Shown in pieces: positions 50,901 to 64,000 of a stretch of DNA of 64,000 nucleotides. Below the pieces are notes generated by a model. The model was given only the letters and a program-made list of their open reading frames with translations, made no database searches and was not told the origin of the DNA. The stretch's first letter is position 1. The number at the start of each line of letters is the position of its first letter. The stretch is from Plantago major (lineage: Eukaryota > Streptophyta > Magnoliopsida > Lamiales > Plantaginaceae): NCBI GenBank assembly GCA_026545765.1, contig JAIFAC010000007.1, positions 1,116,001 to 1,180,000 of the forward strand, given 5' to 3'. Position numbers and translations under genes: made by a program.

Positions 50901-53900
50901 TTCATGTATTAACAAGTCTATTACCTAAAAAGAAAGTATAGAACCTATAGGAAGATTATTTTTTTCAGGTAAAATATTGAATCTTATAAAGAAAGGTCTA
51001 AGCTTTGTTAAGGGTATTTCGTATAATAGAAGTGTAGCTTACAAACAAGGAGTACTTAGGAATTCATACTATAATAATTGTGTTCATGTATGTCTTTTAG
51101 AAATGTTGTAGTTTTTTAACTTGGTGATATAAAGAGGTCTATCTCCTTTCATGCATTTATAATATATATATATACTAGGGACTTTGCCTTGTTTACTTAC
51201 CCGTCTTTACTTAGTTTAGTAGATCTCTCCTTTTTAGCACTACGAGTATCTTAGAGGTTGACAAGTGAAAATAACTAAGTTACCCAGTATAGGATCAGCA
51301 TTAAGTATATAAGCGCATTCCAAGTAATTTTCAATATTTTGAGTATATAACATTTTATCTTGTATTTAGCTCTTAGTATATAGCAGAAGTTATCTATACA
51401 TCACCTTATCCTAGAGTTACTTCTTTCCTAAACAAATATAATAAAATACATGGCGAGAGAAGAATGAGATCTTTAACGTTAAGACCTACAATAAACATAT
51501 ACCCATAACCAATAATGACCTGTCTCTACAAAGGCAAACGTATGATAAGCTACTAACTCTTAATATCTAATTCTAGTTTCAATTCTAAGAAATCTATATA
51601 ACATGTATTCCATGCCTTCTTATATCCAAAAATAGACTTAGTAAATTTGCCTCTAAGACCTTACATTCAGAAAACTCCTGTTTTTGTACTCACGTATATA
51701 ACTTTTGGTATTTATCTATGTATAAGGGAAAGTAATATAGAAGATTTGGTTGGTAGTATATAATATTTATAAGATCTTGTAAGAGTCCAGGTGAACTCAT
51801 AATATTTGATGAAGAAGCATATACTATGTTGTCCTAATCAAGATATAAGGGAAGCTCTTGGGGTTAAGTATTTTCTTTGGAGACTCTATTGATGGAGGTA
51901 AATCTCTCCTATTATATAAGTTTTTCAGGAATATGTTGATACTGTATAGAGCAATTCTTTTGCAGGGTATACACTATAGGATAAATAGAGTTACAAGTAT
52001 AATATTTAGTCTTCCTCTATGCTTGGTTTTCCAGCATCTACAAATAAATATTATGATTGATGCACATTGCTTATTTTATTTATTCAAAAAGAGACTTATT
52101 TTTGATGTACACATTACATTTAAGTAAACGCACGTTTTTATTAGTATGTGTCTATAGTTCTTTGATGGTCTACTAAGCCATTCTATGTTAGACTTTGTAT
52201 GTACTCTGCCGTATGCTTCAATGTCAACTAAGTCAATTAAGCCAGTATTGGGTTTATACTTTACATTAAAACTCGGAAGTGATAAGTTGTTGTGAGTTAA
52301 ATTATATGTGCTTAGTTCTAGAAATTATAAGCCAAGTCCTATACGAATTAAGGTATTTTATAGTACCAAGGTATACTGCAACAAGGTATAAGGGGGAGGG
52401 GAAAAACCTATTACAGTCACTGCTCTTTAATATACGTTATATAGGGGAAGCTTTACTCCCTTATTAATATTATTATATAACAATCATAACTCTTCCTTAA
52501 TATACCAGACACAACATACTTTACTCATTACTCATTGCTCACAATATTTTCTTAGGATAGATAGTTAGTACAGTACTTACTAATCTCTTTATGTAGAAGA
52601 GCTCGAAATTTCTCCAAAGATAACTTAACTTTTAAATATAATAAAAACCAAAGTTGTGTCAGTTGTAGTTATGTCTTACAAAAGATTTTTCTATACAAAT
52701 ATACAAAAACATATTCCTGCTAGTAAAAGTTCTAATCGTATACTATTTTCGACTAATGCTAACTATAATCTACTACATTGACAAATCTTTTACATATAAA
52801 GCTTCTCTTGGTACTTAAAGGGGAGAATTACAAACCAATTTATATGCTAAAATAAATGTTCAAATAAAATGACTCTTAGAATTTAATAGCTCTTAGAATA
52901 TGGAGGGAGATCTTTCTTTGGAGTAAAATATATAAGTTTCTTAGAGTGGAATACCTAACAATGCTCTAAAGTAAGTAAAAAGTTGTACACAATATTCTTT
53001 TGTTTTTGATCCTATGCCATGTATTCTTCTAAAGCTAAATAAGTCCTAAGAGGTTATACGCGGCCTTCTCTCTTTTAGAAATGATTTTATTAAGTTCACG
53101 AAGCAATCCAACCTAAGTTATAATTATAATAAATAAATTTTGTAAGGGAATAGTACTTTAGTTATAAGCGTACATAGAATAAATTATATGCCTCTACTTT
53201 ACTTACATTAGAGAGCTAAACATCTTATCTTTTAAATTGCCTTTTCTAAGATATTGGATTTCAAGTTCACAAATATTGCGTAAATCTATTCGTTGGTAGT
53301 GGAAACCTGGGTATGTCCCTTCGTTTTCGTCTTCTTCAAGCTCTTTTTTGTAGAAGATTTCGCTAATGATGGATACGAAGCATTGTATTTTTTTTATACA
53401 AGGGGGCTATGTCATTTTACTATTAATTTATATAAGGAACGAAGTCGGCAATGTCCTAAAATTTTTAAAAAAGAATTGTATACTATAATTTGCTTTTTCT
53501 CCCCTTTTTGTTTGAGCGATCTTTTATAGCCAAAGTATATGAATATTAAATAAAGGCTTATTTCGTTCTGCACGAGAGTATTTTAGATACATACAATGAT
53601 GTTGTCTACTGCTGGGTAGAAATGGATGGAGATAACTCCAAAGTCTGTGTAAGTAAGTGCGGGTATTTCCAACAATATGAATTTCGCTTTTTCAGCAACT
53701 TTCCGACAACGGCTTTTTAAAGAGGATGTCTTTTCTACGAGGATTTGGTCTTTTCACTCAGGAAAGAGGTAAGGAAACCCTTTAGAAATGTAATGTAATA
53801 AAAAAATACTTTATTATATTATATTATACAGAAACTAAGTCTTTATTAGAGTTGCTTTAGACCTGCCTGTATGTAGTATGTAGTCTACCTTTTTTTATAC

Positions 53901-56900
53901 TTTTTTGATTTTTTGTTTGGATGTAAGACCTCTCTTTATTTCTAATGATTTATCTGTCAAGTAGTAAGACAAACTAATACCCAACAAATAGAAGTGTATA
54001 GAAGGTAGAAGATAGAAGTATAGGCAAAAATAGATAGCATACCATAGCAAGCGTAGATTATGTAATATATACATACAAATGTAATTAAGTGTCTGGTATA
54101 TAAGGAAAGCCAAAGAATATCTTGGAAATATTAATCTCTTATTTATAGCACAAAAATGACTATAATCAATAATTAGCATTGTTTTTCCCTGTACCTGTAT
54201 TTGACGTTTCTTAGAATGGCTTCATATTCAATCTTAGATTTGAATCATTTATACGTTATAATGAAGATTTTATGTGTCATAACTAAAAAAAAGGATTTTT
54301 AATACTCTGTTTATTTTAACCTGAATTACCTTATAAATTGGAATTTGTAACATTTATTTACTGGATATGATTCATCTTTCACACACAATAAAATAATAAG
54401 ATAAGAGATTGTCATTATTAAGAAAAGAAATTCTATTGATATGATTGGTTGATGATACATTCCAGAGAGTTCTTCCTAAGTGTATATGTTGACCTAAAAC
54501 ATAGACAGACGGTTTAATAAAAGCATTCCTTACTTTCTTCCATGTACAAGTATTGACTACCGAAGTATAAGGCGGACTCTTTCTAACTTAGATATATTTA
54601 TTTATTTTATTCTTAGAGTACACAACTATTTTTATAAAACCCATATAGAAGGGACTAAACATATGATAGAGTAGATCCGAGTAAGCAACACTAAGACACT
54701 ATGCCGAAGATAAAAAAAGTAAAAGATCGCAGTAACCTATAATGGTAAGTAACGTAGAGTGGGTGGTATATTAAGTTTCCTTTTTTTTTAGTCAGGTACC
54801 GTATTTCACTTATAAAAGTATATTTAAAGGCTCTTATAATATAAGAAGAAATCCAAATAACTTCTCCTTTTTGTTAATAAGCATTCTATACAAAGACAGA
54901 ATCCAAACATTTTTTATTATACTCCCCTTATACTAGCTTTTATTTGAATTATGTATTACACTTTGTTCTTAAACTACCTTACGAGACAGAATGCCCTTAA
55001 CTGTTGTATTATAACTTACTAAAGTCCTTATGTAGTAACCAAGACTTGGCGGCAAGTATACTTAGAAAACAGAATATTACCCTATAGCTTCAAGTAAAAG
55101 TTATCTTAGTAAATGATATAAAACATAGCCTAGCATTGGGTACACAACATACACCACCGGATGAAATATACTTCTTAGTTGAAAACCCTAATTCCCCAAC
55201 TCTTTATTATTTATATATTTTTGTAACACATAGAACTTACACAAAAGAAAAGACATATAGCACCTAAGTATTTTTATATAGAGTATAGAATAGAGGCAGA
55301 GGTGGGAGAGTACACCATTTAAATGAAGCCAAAGAACAGGGATACTCATACGTTTCTTCTATATCAGTACGTACTCATATACAAAATTAAGAACAACACC
55401 TGTCCTACAAGATGGAGTATAAAAACATATTAAGAAAACTACCTAAGAAGAGTAAACACATTTTATAAAATACTTATAATTGGATTAGTAGGGGATACAC
55501 AAATATACTTTTCTATTACGTTTTACTGTAGAAATTGTTTGACTATTAATAAGGTACTAGATATACTTGTTTAGGTATAAAACCCACGATTCCTTGATAG
55601 AATACTTTCACTACATACCTTTAATAAGCTATTACTAGGTGTAACTTTGCTATACACTACTCTTCACATTTTCTATTATACATTACATGACTCCTTCTAG
55701 AACATAAATAATTAAATTAAGAAGGCATTCTATATAGTGTATCTATATGACCCTTCTCAGGTACTACAAACTTTTTATAAGAATGTGGTTAAAAGTTGTG
55801 ATCTATCTTTGGTGTAGAGACACATGAAATACTTCCTTACGAATTATGTTATTCTTCTTTTCTATTTCTATAATAAATCCCTAATTAATGAATAAATAGA
55901 TTAGTCCCTTATTACTGGGTGCAAAAAAGTATAAGGTATTACTTTTTTAAAATTCTATACTTGTGATAAGAAATATAAGTTAGATCATCTTGAAATAGAC
56001 ATGCTTATAAACTGTATGTAAATTGGGTATGAAACGTAATAACCCCCTTATGAAATGAATAAAACTAAGTAGTAATAAATAAAAGTATATTCCCTATAAT
56101 ATGGTTCTATACCCCTTATCCTAAAGTATCTGTGTAGGACTTTGTATCACTAGAATTAAGTAGAATTGGTAATAAATTATATTGTGTTTAGGTAGTAGAA
56201 GAATCTATACTTGCTGTACTTGGTAGAAATTATGAATATTAAGTTAAGTTAAGAGGTATACGTCTAAGGTAGAATTTCAAAGATAGGATAGAAGGAGTAC
56301 TGCCCTATAAACCATTTATTAGGAAGCAAGGAGAGATTATTTTACCCGGCGCAACAACCAGTCCTTATTATGAAGTATCTTACACAAATTCTATTTTTTT
56401 ATAGCTCAATACTGGCGTTGTATACTAAACTCTAGTCTTATACTTATGCAACCTTCTAATAGTAATTGTGTTTGAGAACAACGTTGTTATTGCTATACTT
56501 TAATTGATATTCATAGATATTTTTATTAAGAATTCAGGGTAACACATAATAAATAATATCTGAAATTATAATATATATTAGGTAATTTATATAGAAGAAG
56601 AAGAAGCATGTAAATCTAGTAATAGACCCAACAGTTCCTTTCTTCTCTTAGTAGTGAAAGAGTAATTCTCACTTAAACTCTCCTTTGTTAGTAATTTATT
56701 AGTAAGATATAAAATATAATATACGTTATTTGGTAGGTATACTCGTGTATAGAAATATAAGTATAGATAGTAACTTTGTACTCTTGGTTGTGCACATCCT
56801 ATAAATAATAAAAATAAAGTAGTAGTCCGGGGCATTTATCTATCATAAAATATTTTTTAATTTTTCGAGTAGGATCATGCTAATATAATAAGTTTCCGCC

Positions 56901-56919
56901 CTTCTTTCCCCTTACCCCG

Positions 56920-56920
<1 letters not shown>

Positions 56921-56946
<26 letters not shown>
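56921..56946. repeat. (AT)n microsatellite
   Basis: About 13 AT dinucleotides, directly after a C/T-rich stretch. Confidence 0.9.
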
Positions 56947-56950
<4 letters not shown>

Positions 56951-57561
56951 TCAGCCTATAATATAAGTTGACAATGAACCTCTTTTCACCTTCATTTGAT
57001 CTAAGAACTTATGAATTACTCCCTGTTCTAGCTATGTTACATTAAGTATACTTTGAGCTTACAACAAGATTGGTAGGTATTTCATATTTAGTTTAGGCAA
57101 TAGCTCTTATATATAGGACTTTAATAAAGATTTTATTTTATTTGCTGTACTTAATTTGTAGTAATTTATATAATAAATCTAATGCCTTTCTATTCATTTT
57201 CATAGTATAGAGCTCTATATCTTCACTTAAATCAGGCACTTGTCTCTTCTCACAACAAATATAAATTACTACATATTGTTCTTAGAGTTCTACTTTAAAA
57301 GACTTCGCTGGGTATTATAAGCACTCTTACCTTACATTCCGTTGCGGTATACATATCATGTTAGAAAAGTACTTCCTAAATCACTTGGTAAAGGAAAGAT
57401 GGGAGTTGGTTATGCATATGAATAGTGGATATAATAAAAGAAAGGGAATAGTGTAGGATTAGTTATACACTCAATTATTCAATTATAGTTAAGTAATAAG
57501 AAATAAAGGTGGAAACATTAGAAAGGACCTTCCCTTTAGTAGAAGTTAGAAGGTATGCATA

Positions 57562-57574
57562 GGCGTTGTTCCAA
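57562..57574 (-). repeat. 13-bp dispersed motif, two mismatches, reverse
   Basis: On the minus strand it reads TTGGAACAACGCC and then TATGCATACC. The core CAACGCC is kept. The downstream flank resembles that of the exact copy at 36452. Confidence 0.45.
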
Positions 57575-58540
57575 TGTATGAGAATGTATAAGAAAGTAGA
57601 ATAAAATAAAAAAAGAGAGGATGTATATTACTGGTGTTTACTAACTATTATATTATAGAAAGAAGATTAATATAAGTGTTGTATGTCAAGGATTATATAG
57701 TTTATATGGGAGGCATATGCATTTGGCTTAAGTAGAACCCGTATATAATCTTTGGTATTTATTTATTAATAAGCTAGCAGGAGTATCTTACTATTCTATG
57801 TATTGCACTTACTCTATTTGGCTTTGGTTTGTCTTAGGCTATAAATTAATTCTTTTATATGTTCTATCCTATATGTTCTACGACGATTCCTCAATGTAAA
57901 GCTATCACTAAAATATGCATGATCTCTTACCTTACCAAGAGTAGATGATTTCCCTTATAAGTTCTTTCTAGATAAAATATATTATATTAAAAGTTATAAA
58001 GAGTACAAGACTTTTGTAATATAATTTGTAATATAAATGAGTGCTTTCTTACTTAAGTATTATGCTAGACAATTACTTCATAGTACTTAATCCCTTTTAG
58101 TTTAGTAATCTGTTGAATCAGTTGGAAAATAGGGTATGTGCTTAGGACATTCTATTATAATGTATTGAATGTTCACAACTCTCTACTACGCGTTTCTAAT
58201 ATGTTATGTGATATACTGAGTTACTAAAAAATATTAAATATAAAACCTCTAATAAATTTCTTAAATACTATGGTGTATTACTTATATTATATTATAGGGC
58301 TCCCCAATTTGAACCAATCTTCTATTTATGGCGTTATAAATTATGTTATAAATTCCATCTTAAGAAAAAAAAATAGAGTAAACTATTAGAAGCTAAAGGC
58401 ATACTTCACAAACTTATTGGTGTTAGAGAAATTAAGAGTAAAAAGGACCTACTATAATTTAGAAAGAGTTAAGGGAGAAGAATACCTATTACTACCTAAG
58501 ATGTATGTGAGAATATCTAAGAGTGAGAGTACATAATATT

Positions 58541-58581
58541 ATAGATATAGATATATATCTATATATATAGATATATATATC
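58541..58581. repeat. (GATATA)/(TA) inverted simple repeat
   Basis: ATAGATATAGATATATATCT followed by more TATA and GATATATATAT. It is partly self-complementary low-complexity sequence. Confidence 0.7.
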
Positions 58582-58937
58582 GTTGCGTGCTGTCTTTTAT
58601 TATAAAACCTATTAATAACTATAGAAGTTTACTCCCAATGTTATTTGTATACAGTTACAGTGCCTAACCCAAAATAAGTAATTAGCAGCGCGTTTTCCTT
58701 ATCTACTTTGTTGTATCTCTTTACCGTAGTATTAGTAATAAGCTTACCGCCTTACTCTTCAATTTATACTTTTAAAGGAATTTTTCCTACCAAGTATCCC
58801 ACTAAATATCTCTTTCTAGACGCTTTATCTTTATATATCCAAAGTACAATCTTAGCTTAACATTAGTAGAATCAACACGTATTAGGCGAAAGGCAGAAAT
58901 TGTAAAAACATATGGATTATTAGTAGACTCTTGTTTT

Positions 58938-58981
58938 CTTAGTAATTTAGTATATAGTACTTAGTAATTTAGTATATAGTA
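58938..58981. repeat. Exact 22-bp tandem duplication
   Basis: Two identical adjacent copies of a unit beginning CTTAGTAATTTAGTATAT. It is recent relative to the decayed surroundings. Confidence 0.9.
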
Positions 58982-60541
58982 AATATGACAACCTTAAGGG
59001 TTCTTACTTCTAGGCACTTTTTTTATAAATTTTTCTATTTGTAAGCAGTACATCCAAGTTAACCAATCTTTATATTGCACAACACTTCACAACAAAGAAG
59101 GACACCTAACTATATATACATACACCATACATACCTAAGACACACAATACTTGTACAAGTTATCACTAATTGGTATATACAAAAAGAAATCGGGAGTAAA
59201 GATCAATGGTTTTTGGTTTAGCTCTTTATTATTATTATTATAGATGACTTTATAGTAGGAAGGGTATTTATTTGGGAATAATCATGTTCATCTATCTTTA
59301 TATAATATAATATAGGTTAGTATTTCACACCACAGCATTTACTTAATACATTAGATTCTTTTCTTCCTCCTTAAAATATTTACGAATGCGGAAAGAAAGA
59401 AAGTGTTATAGAATGAATACCCTTACAAATTAAGAAAGTTCCCTGGGATTTCTAACACTACTCTACTACCATTATATGTGTACATGTGCTTTTAGCCTTA
59501 TAGAATATTTATATGCAATATATTTACTTGCCATTACTAGACAGTTGTTATACTCTTTAATTCTAATTTGATCTTCCTTTCTATTCTAGGATTAGTCTAA
59601 GATGCCTATACTAATTACTTGCAAACTACAATACATTTTTGGAATGAAAACCTTAAGACAATACTGCACCAAACTAATAAAATTATAATGAAACCAATAG
59701 GAGTAGGACTTATAAATCATATACTAAATAATATACCCACCAAAGAAACAAGAAAGGAATGCTATAGAAAAGCCGTACTACACATGCCTAGACTTTTATG
59801 TGTTGTAGAAGAATCTTATATAAGAGCATATAGGAATATAAGGGATTTTATATAAATAATTATAGAAACAAGTACTTAGGGAATATCTTTTCGTTTCATC
59901 TACGACAGATAGGCATATATCTTTTACTATAATAACACAAATAGAGAGTGAGTGTCCTTAAGAATGCAAGCTTATTTGAGACTCTAAACTAGAAATGTCT
60001 TCCCTTACCAAATGTATATTCCTCTTTATACTCCACCCTTTACCTCTAATGTGTACTTTACTTCTTAGATGTATGTTTTATTCTTTCCCTCTTCTATCTT
60101 CACATAATATATTTGTTGTATACGTGCTCTTACTAGCTTCTGTTTAATGTCTTACTTAATTATTTATATTTTAGGTTTGTTTATATACTGTGCTTAGACT
60201 TTGTTACTATTGGTACATAATGTGCTTACTAAATAGATGAGTATTTGCTACTATAAATTTATATGGGACTAGGAAATCTCTCTAAGAAATGGATGTACTC
60301 TAGAATGATTACTTAAAGATGTTAATGAAATAATAGTAAACATAGTAACTTCATAGTATAAGGGATCTATGGGGATAGAGAACTCCTCCAATTTAGTTAT
60401 ATATAAATAAAAGAGTATAGAATGTTACTTAGTAGGATCGTGTTGCATATGAAGATTACCTTTGCTATAAAACCCTATGCTTTTTTGTAGTGTGTTCTTA
60501 TAAGTATTTAGTAGATGTATACCTTTTTGTCTTTGTATTTA

Positions 60542-60558
60542 ATATATATATATATATA
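60542..60558. repeat. (AT)n microsatellite
   Basis: About eight AT dinucleotides, seen directly. Confidence 0.8.
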
Positions 60559-63500
60559 CTAGAAAGTGATTCATGTACCCTTCCCTTTTATCTTTTATCA
60601 ATGTAGGCTTAGTCCTATATTACCTTTCCTCTATAGAGTAATTAAATATGGGGTTATTAACAAAACTATGAAGAACTCTATCTAACAATGATAAGTATGT
60701 ATCTAGTAGATCAATCCTTTTCTTAGGGGTATACTCTTACACTTAAGTACAACTTATAATAATACTCATCGTAGTATATGGCCAATTCACTACGATAACC
60801 TATACAAAGTACTCCTTTTATGATGAACACTTCCCTTAGGCTATTTATGAACAACGTTACTTAATACTTAATACTATACTTGTTTCTAGAAGATATGAAT
60901 CTATACATTTTAGCATATATAGTAAGTAGTACTTTCCAAGTTATAAGAACTATTTCACGTAACCCACAACTCTCCTCTCTTTTGACTTTATACAAGGACA
61001 CTAAATAAAACAACAGCAAGTAAGCTAGGGTCTTCCTCTTCTAATGTGTCTTATGAAAATCCCTCTATTTTATCAATTTTTTTATTGGGTAGGTACTCTT
61101 TTTTATTATAGTAACGCATTGCTTTGTTCAGATACTTAGATTATTAAGTAAAAGGGGGTGAGGTATTTAGTTTAGTGCAAGTGCACTTTCTTAGGTAGAA
61201 GTCATGTCTTCTAATAGTGCCTTCTCTATATTATAATTATAGTGGGTTCTATATTCTTAAGTATTTTTATATAATTGGTTCTTTCTAACTTCTTGCCCTT
61301 AAGTACTGAAATGAGGTATCTCCTTTGTATGTACCTAAAAACTATTTGGATTATAAAAGAAAGTATACACTTCTAAGAAGTAATGCCTTATACATGATTT
61401 ATAGAATGAAATAAGTACTTGCTTTCTTATATACACTAAAGACTAATCCATGTTGTGAATACCCATACTATGTGAAATATTATCCAAAATAAGTTGTTTC
61501 CCTGTTATAGTTGTCTTTCTATAGTAGTTAGCTCTATGTTACTACCTTAGATCTATAAGCGTTTCCATTCTATTTTGTTTCCTATAATTTTATGTGTATT
61601 TCCCTTAACCTATTATGGCAAGTAGTAAGATTGTAGTTAACCTACCTAAGAACATTAAGATATTTAAGTTATTTTTACCATACATACGTCGCATATAAGG
61701 AAAGCTCTAGGTTTTATTGTAACATAAGCGTCCTATACTTTGTGACTTTTAAGAGTTGGTCCTTTATGAATATGAACTATTGCGACTAGTACTATAATAA
61801 ATCCTTATTATACTCTTTCTTAGATTTGTTTTTTTACCTCTTACCATTAAATTTCTATTAAGCAACAAGGCTGCAAAAGAGAAGTTCTCTTGTTAGCTTG
61901 GTTGGAGTATAATTGCCCTTTGTCTGGACTTCTATTCCCTATTATTTAGTTTAGTTTTTGAATATTTGTCTTGTTTTTTCAATTGACAATGTCTTCCTTC
62001 TGATTTGGTATGTTGGCCTTGTTATACGGGCATTAAGCCACGATTCTGCCTATATAAGGTACTGATATAAAGAGAAAATGAAGAGAGAAAGGGGGTACAG
62101 GGCAAAATAGAATTCTAAATATTAGTTCTTTTCACAAGTATACACGAGTTCCGAGTAAGTATAGATAATCTCAGATCAAATAAAATATCCAAGAAGGCAT
62201 ATAATAGGTAAGCACACCAAAGAAAAATAAGAATAATAGCAGGAGAGTAGTGTTTGACAGGCCCATGTTTATTCTTAGTATAATACAAAGTACCCACCAT
62301 TATGGGGCCTTACTAAATAACTTATTCCAAACGAGGATCAAACAAATTTAACAAAGGAAAGGAGGCAAGTCTAGAAGATCAGAATGAGTGGACATATTAG
62401 AGAGCGAAATCTACCCAACCCTTGCTTTTAAATGTGTAAGAAAACATCAAGTGGAACAACATACCATAACAGAATGCGTCAATTATTTGGTCAAGGAAAC
62501 AAGCCTTCTATTCTAGTTGCTTCAATATTACCTTTTAACTTCTATATCAAAATCAAAACAACCCGGGTCTAAAACTTAGGATAATTGCTTGTTTGGTATT
62601 CGAAATAAACTAGGACAGGTGAGCATCGAGTCAGAATACGAGCTTTACATTCTTGCAATGATGATATACCCTGACAGAAGTTTTATTTTTACAGTACTAT
62701 AGAAATAGAAAATTTCGATCCTGAAACACGGAGTGTTCGGGGACTTGTAATTTCTTGTTAATGAATAGTTTGGGAAGACTCCTTGGTTACAATCTAACCC
62801 CATAACTTTTTTTTTTTTGTACTTAGATTTTATTGCTAGCAGTAGTTCATACCTTAATTTATTATACTACATCATTTTATCTATGTAAGTTGCACTTATT
62901 CCTTTTCTTGCTTTTGTTTCTCCTTTCTATAATTCTATAAAAAGAGGAGGCATGCTGGGAAATATATGATGTGAGCGGAAAATCCTACCAGTTCCATAAT
63001 GGGTGGTATATAATTGTAAACTCCCCATTAACTCTAAGTGACAACTTAAAAAATCCGTAAGAACTTTCCCTATTCGTTTTTAGTCATCAATTATTATTAT
63101 TAGCCTTAATCTTCTTTTATATTTGCTTGCTAATTGGTAGAATTAAGGAGGAGAATGCTTTTTTTCTTTTGACTTAAATCAATTCTTATTTCTTTATTAT
63201 TTTATTCTAATTCGGCACAGCATACATAAGGCCTAAACGATTAATAGGAATATTTATTCGATGACGACTAATACGTCTGGATTATTTTCCTGCACAGGAT
63301 ATTTCTTTTGGGTTACTGCGCAAGCATCTTTTTTTTAGATGGATCCTATTTCCCGTATACTATATAATCCTAACTAAGGTTGAATATAGAAATGAATTAA
63401 ATAGCTTTGTCGATTATTCAAAATGAAACTTCTATTTTCTTGTATACTTATGGCGAGGCTGCTCTCTTTGTAAAAAAATGGTATAGAAATATCATCATAA

Positions 63501-64000
63501 ATATAAAGAAAGACCTATTCAGGCAAAAAAAAAAAAGAAAAACGAGGTAGTAACTACTAGCTAAACAACTACGAGATATGTATAGATTTCTAAAATAAGA
63601 GGTGTGTCTTTACTAAAATAGAGTCTCCTCAACAAGTTTTATTAAAATTATAGAATATGGTCAACGCTGAGTATGTATGGGATTTGTGTGAGAATGGTGA
63701 TTAGGATCTCATAAATAATGTAGGAAAGGGAAATATAAGGATTAGTTTTTAGTATAATTAAAGGTGGTATTGGAGCGGAATATAGTACTGCACGACCCTA
63801 GATAAATGTATTCACTCCTAAGTTGCTTTTATCTTAACCCTTAATTCTCACGAGTATCGCACAAGCTAGTCCTATATTCCAGTAACAGATTAATTAAAAT
63901 CTACTAAAGAGACGTCTTCATGAAAATATGGGTCGAAAAAAGGGAAGAAGCATAAAGAATATGTTTAGAATAAATATTAATAAATAAAATAAGGTATTCG

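Larger units (their letters stand above)
47995..64000. other. AT-rich gene-free stretch to window end
   Basis: No gene is supported. The longest open stretches (89 codons at 51858-52127, 94 codons minus at 53895-54179, 78 codons at 59619-59855) have no recognisable domains and are expected by chance. Segments at about 50.4-53.2 kb and 54.5-62.0 kb are TpA-rich, and the intervening parts and the last 2 kb less so. Contents are TA microsatellites near 56.92, 58.54 and 60.54 kb, an exact 22-bp tandem duplication at 58938, motif-core variants at 48952, 56414 and 57562, and a lone AAGTGCACTT palindrome at 61179. Confidence 0.55.

Noticed and set aside
51858-52127. 89-codon open stretch with a GDSIDGGKS-like reading
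   Set aside because: It faintly suggests a P-loop but has no GxxGxGK pattern. It starts at a TTG and its length is chance-level.
59619-59855. 78-codon open stretch with mixed polar composition
   Set aside because: It looks more protein-like than most and could be a transposon remnant, but it has no ATG start at the stated 5' end, no second copy noticed and no motif.
1-64000. tRNA and rRNA genes
   Set aside because: I looked for GTTCGANTC-type B boxes and conserved rRNA blocks and saw none. A tRNA scan could overturn this.

Overview
This window looks like eukaryotic nuclear DNA that is almost free of genes. It is strongly AT-rich, roughly two thirds A+T by eye, and stops are dense in all six frames. 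I recognise no rRNA, tRNA, bacterial operon, phage or plasmid gene. The composition is bimodal: long AT-rich stretches surround one short GC-richer island at about 20,480-22,800. That pattern, with many TpA dinucleotides and many decayed repeat copies, resembles the AT-rich isochores or regional centromeres of filamentous fungi, where repeat-induced point mutation (RIP) turns C into T. No diagnostic gene is present, so the lineage is an inference only.

The island has two parts. From about 20,511 to 21,380 lies an array of roughly ten degenerate units, 74-117 bp apart. Most units carry two small inverted repeats. The downstream one has a 4-6 bp stem and a 7-base loop (core GTGC...GCAC). The upstream one is a GCAG...CTGC stem whose flanking base pairs change together between units. 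Immediately downstream, 21,417-22,765 is open in overlapping stretches that change reading frame (frame 3, frame 1, frame 3, frame 2). The longest is 205 codons in frame 3, followed by a 121-codon frame-2 stretch ending at a TAA. I read this as one uncharacterised protein gene, either spliced with small introns or a broken copy. I cannot assign a family.

The flanks (1-20,480 and 22,800-64,000) hold no protein gene I can support. They do hold short AT microsatellites, two exact 22-23 bp tandem duplications, a perfect 30-bp palindrome and several families of diverged dispersed repeats. These families pair 14.7 with 15.5 kb, 15.2 with 16.8 kb, 15.3 with 44.8 kb, 17.7-18.5 with 47.5-47.8 kb, and 18.6 with 35.5 kb. 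A 13-bp motif, TTGGTGCAACGCC, occurs exactly three times (6.7, 21.6 and 36.5 kb), with further variants. The flanks also seem to alternate between more and less TpA-rich segments.

The best candidates for something undescribed are the paired-hairpin array with its covarying stems, the unassigned gene directly behind it, and the 13-bp dispersed motif that links the island to the desert.
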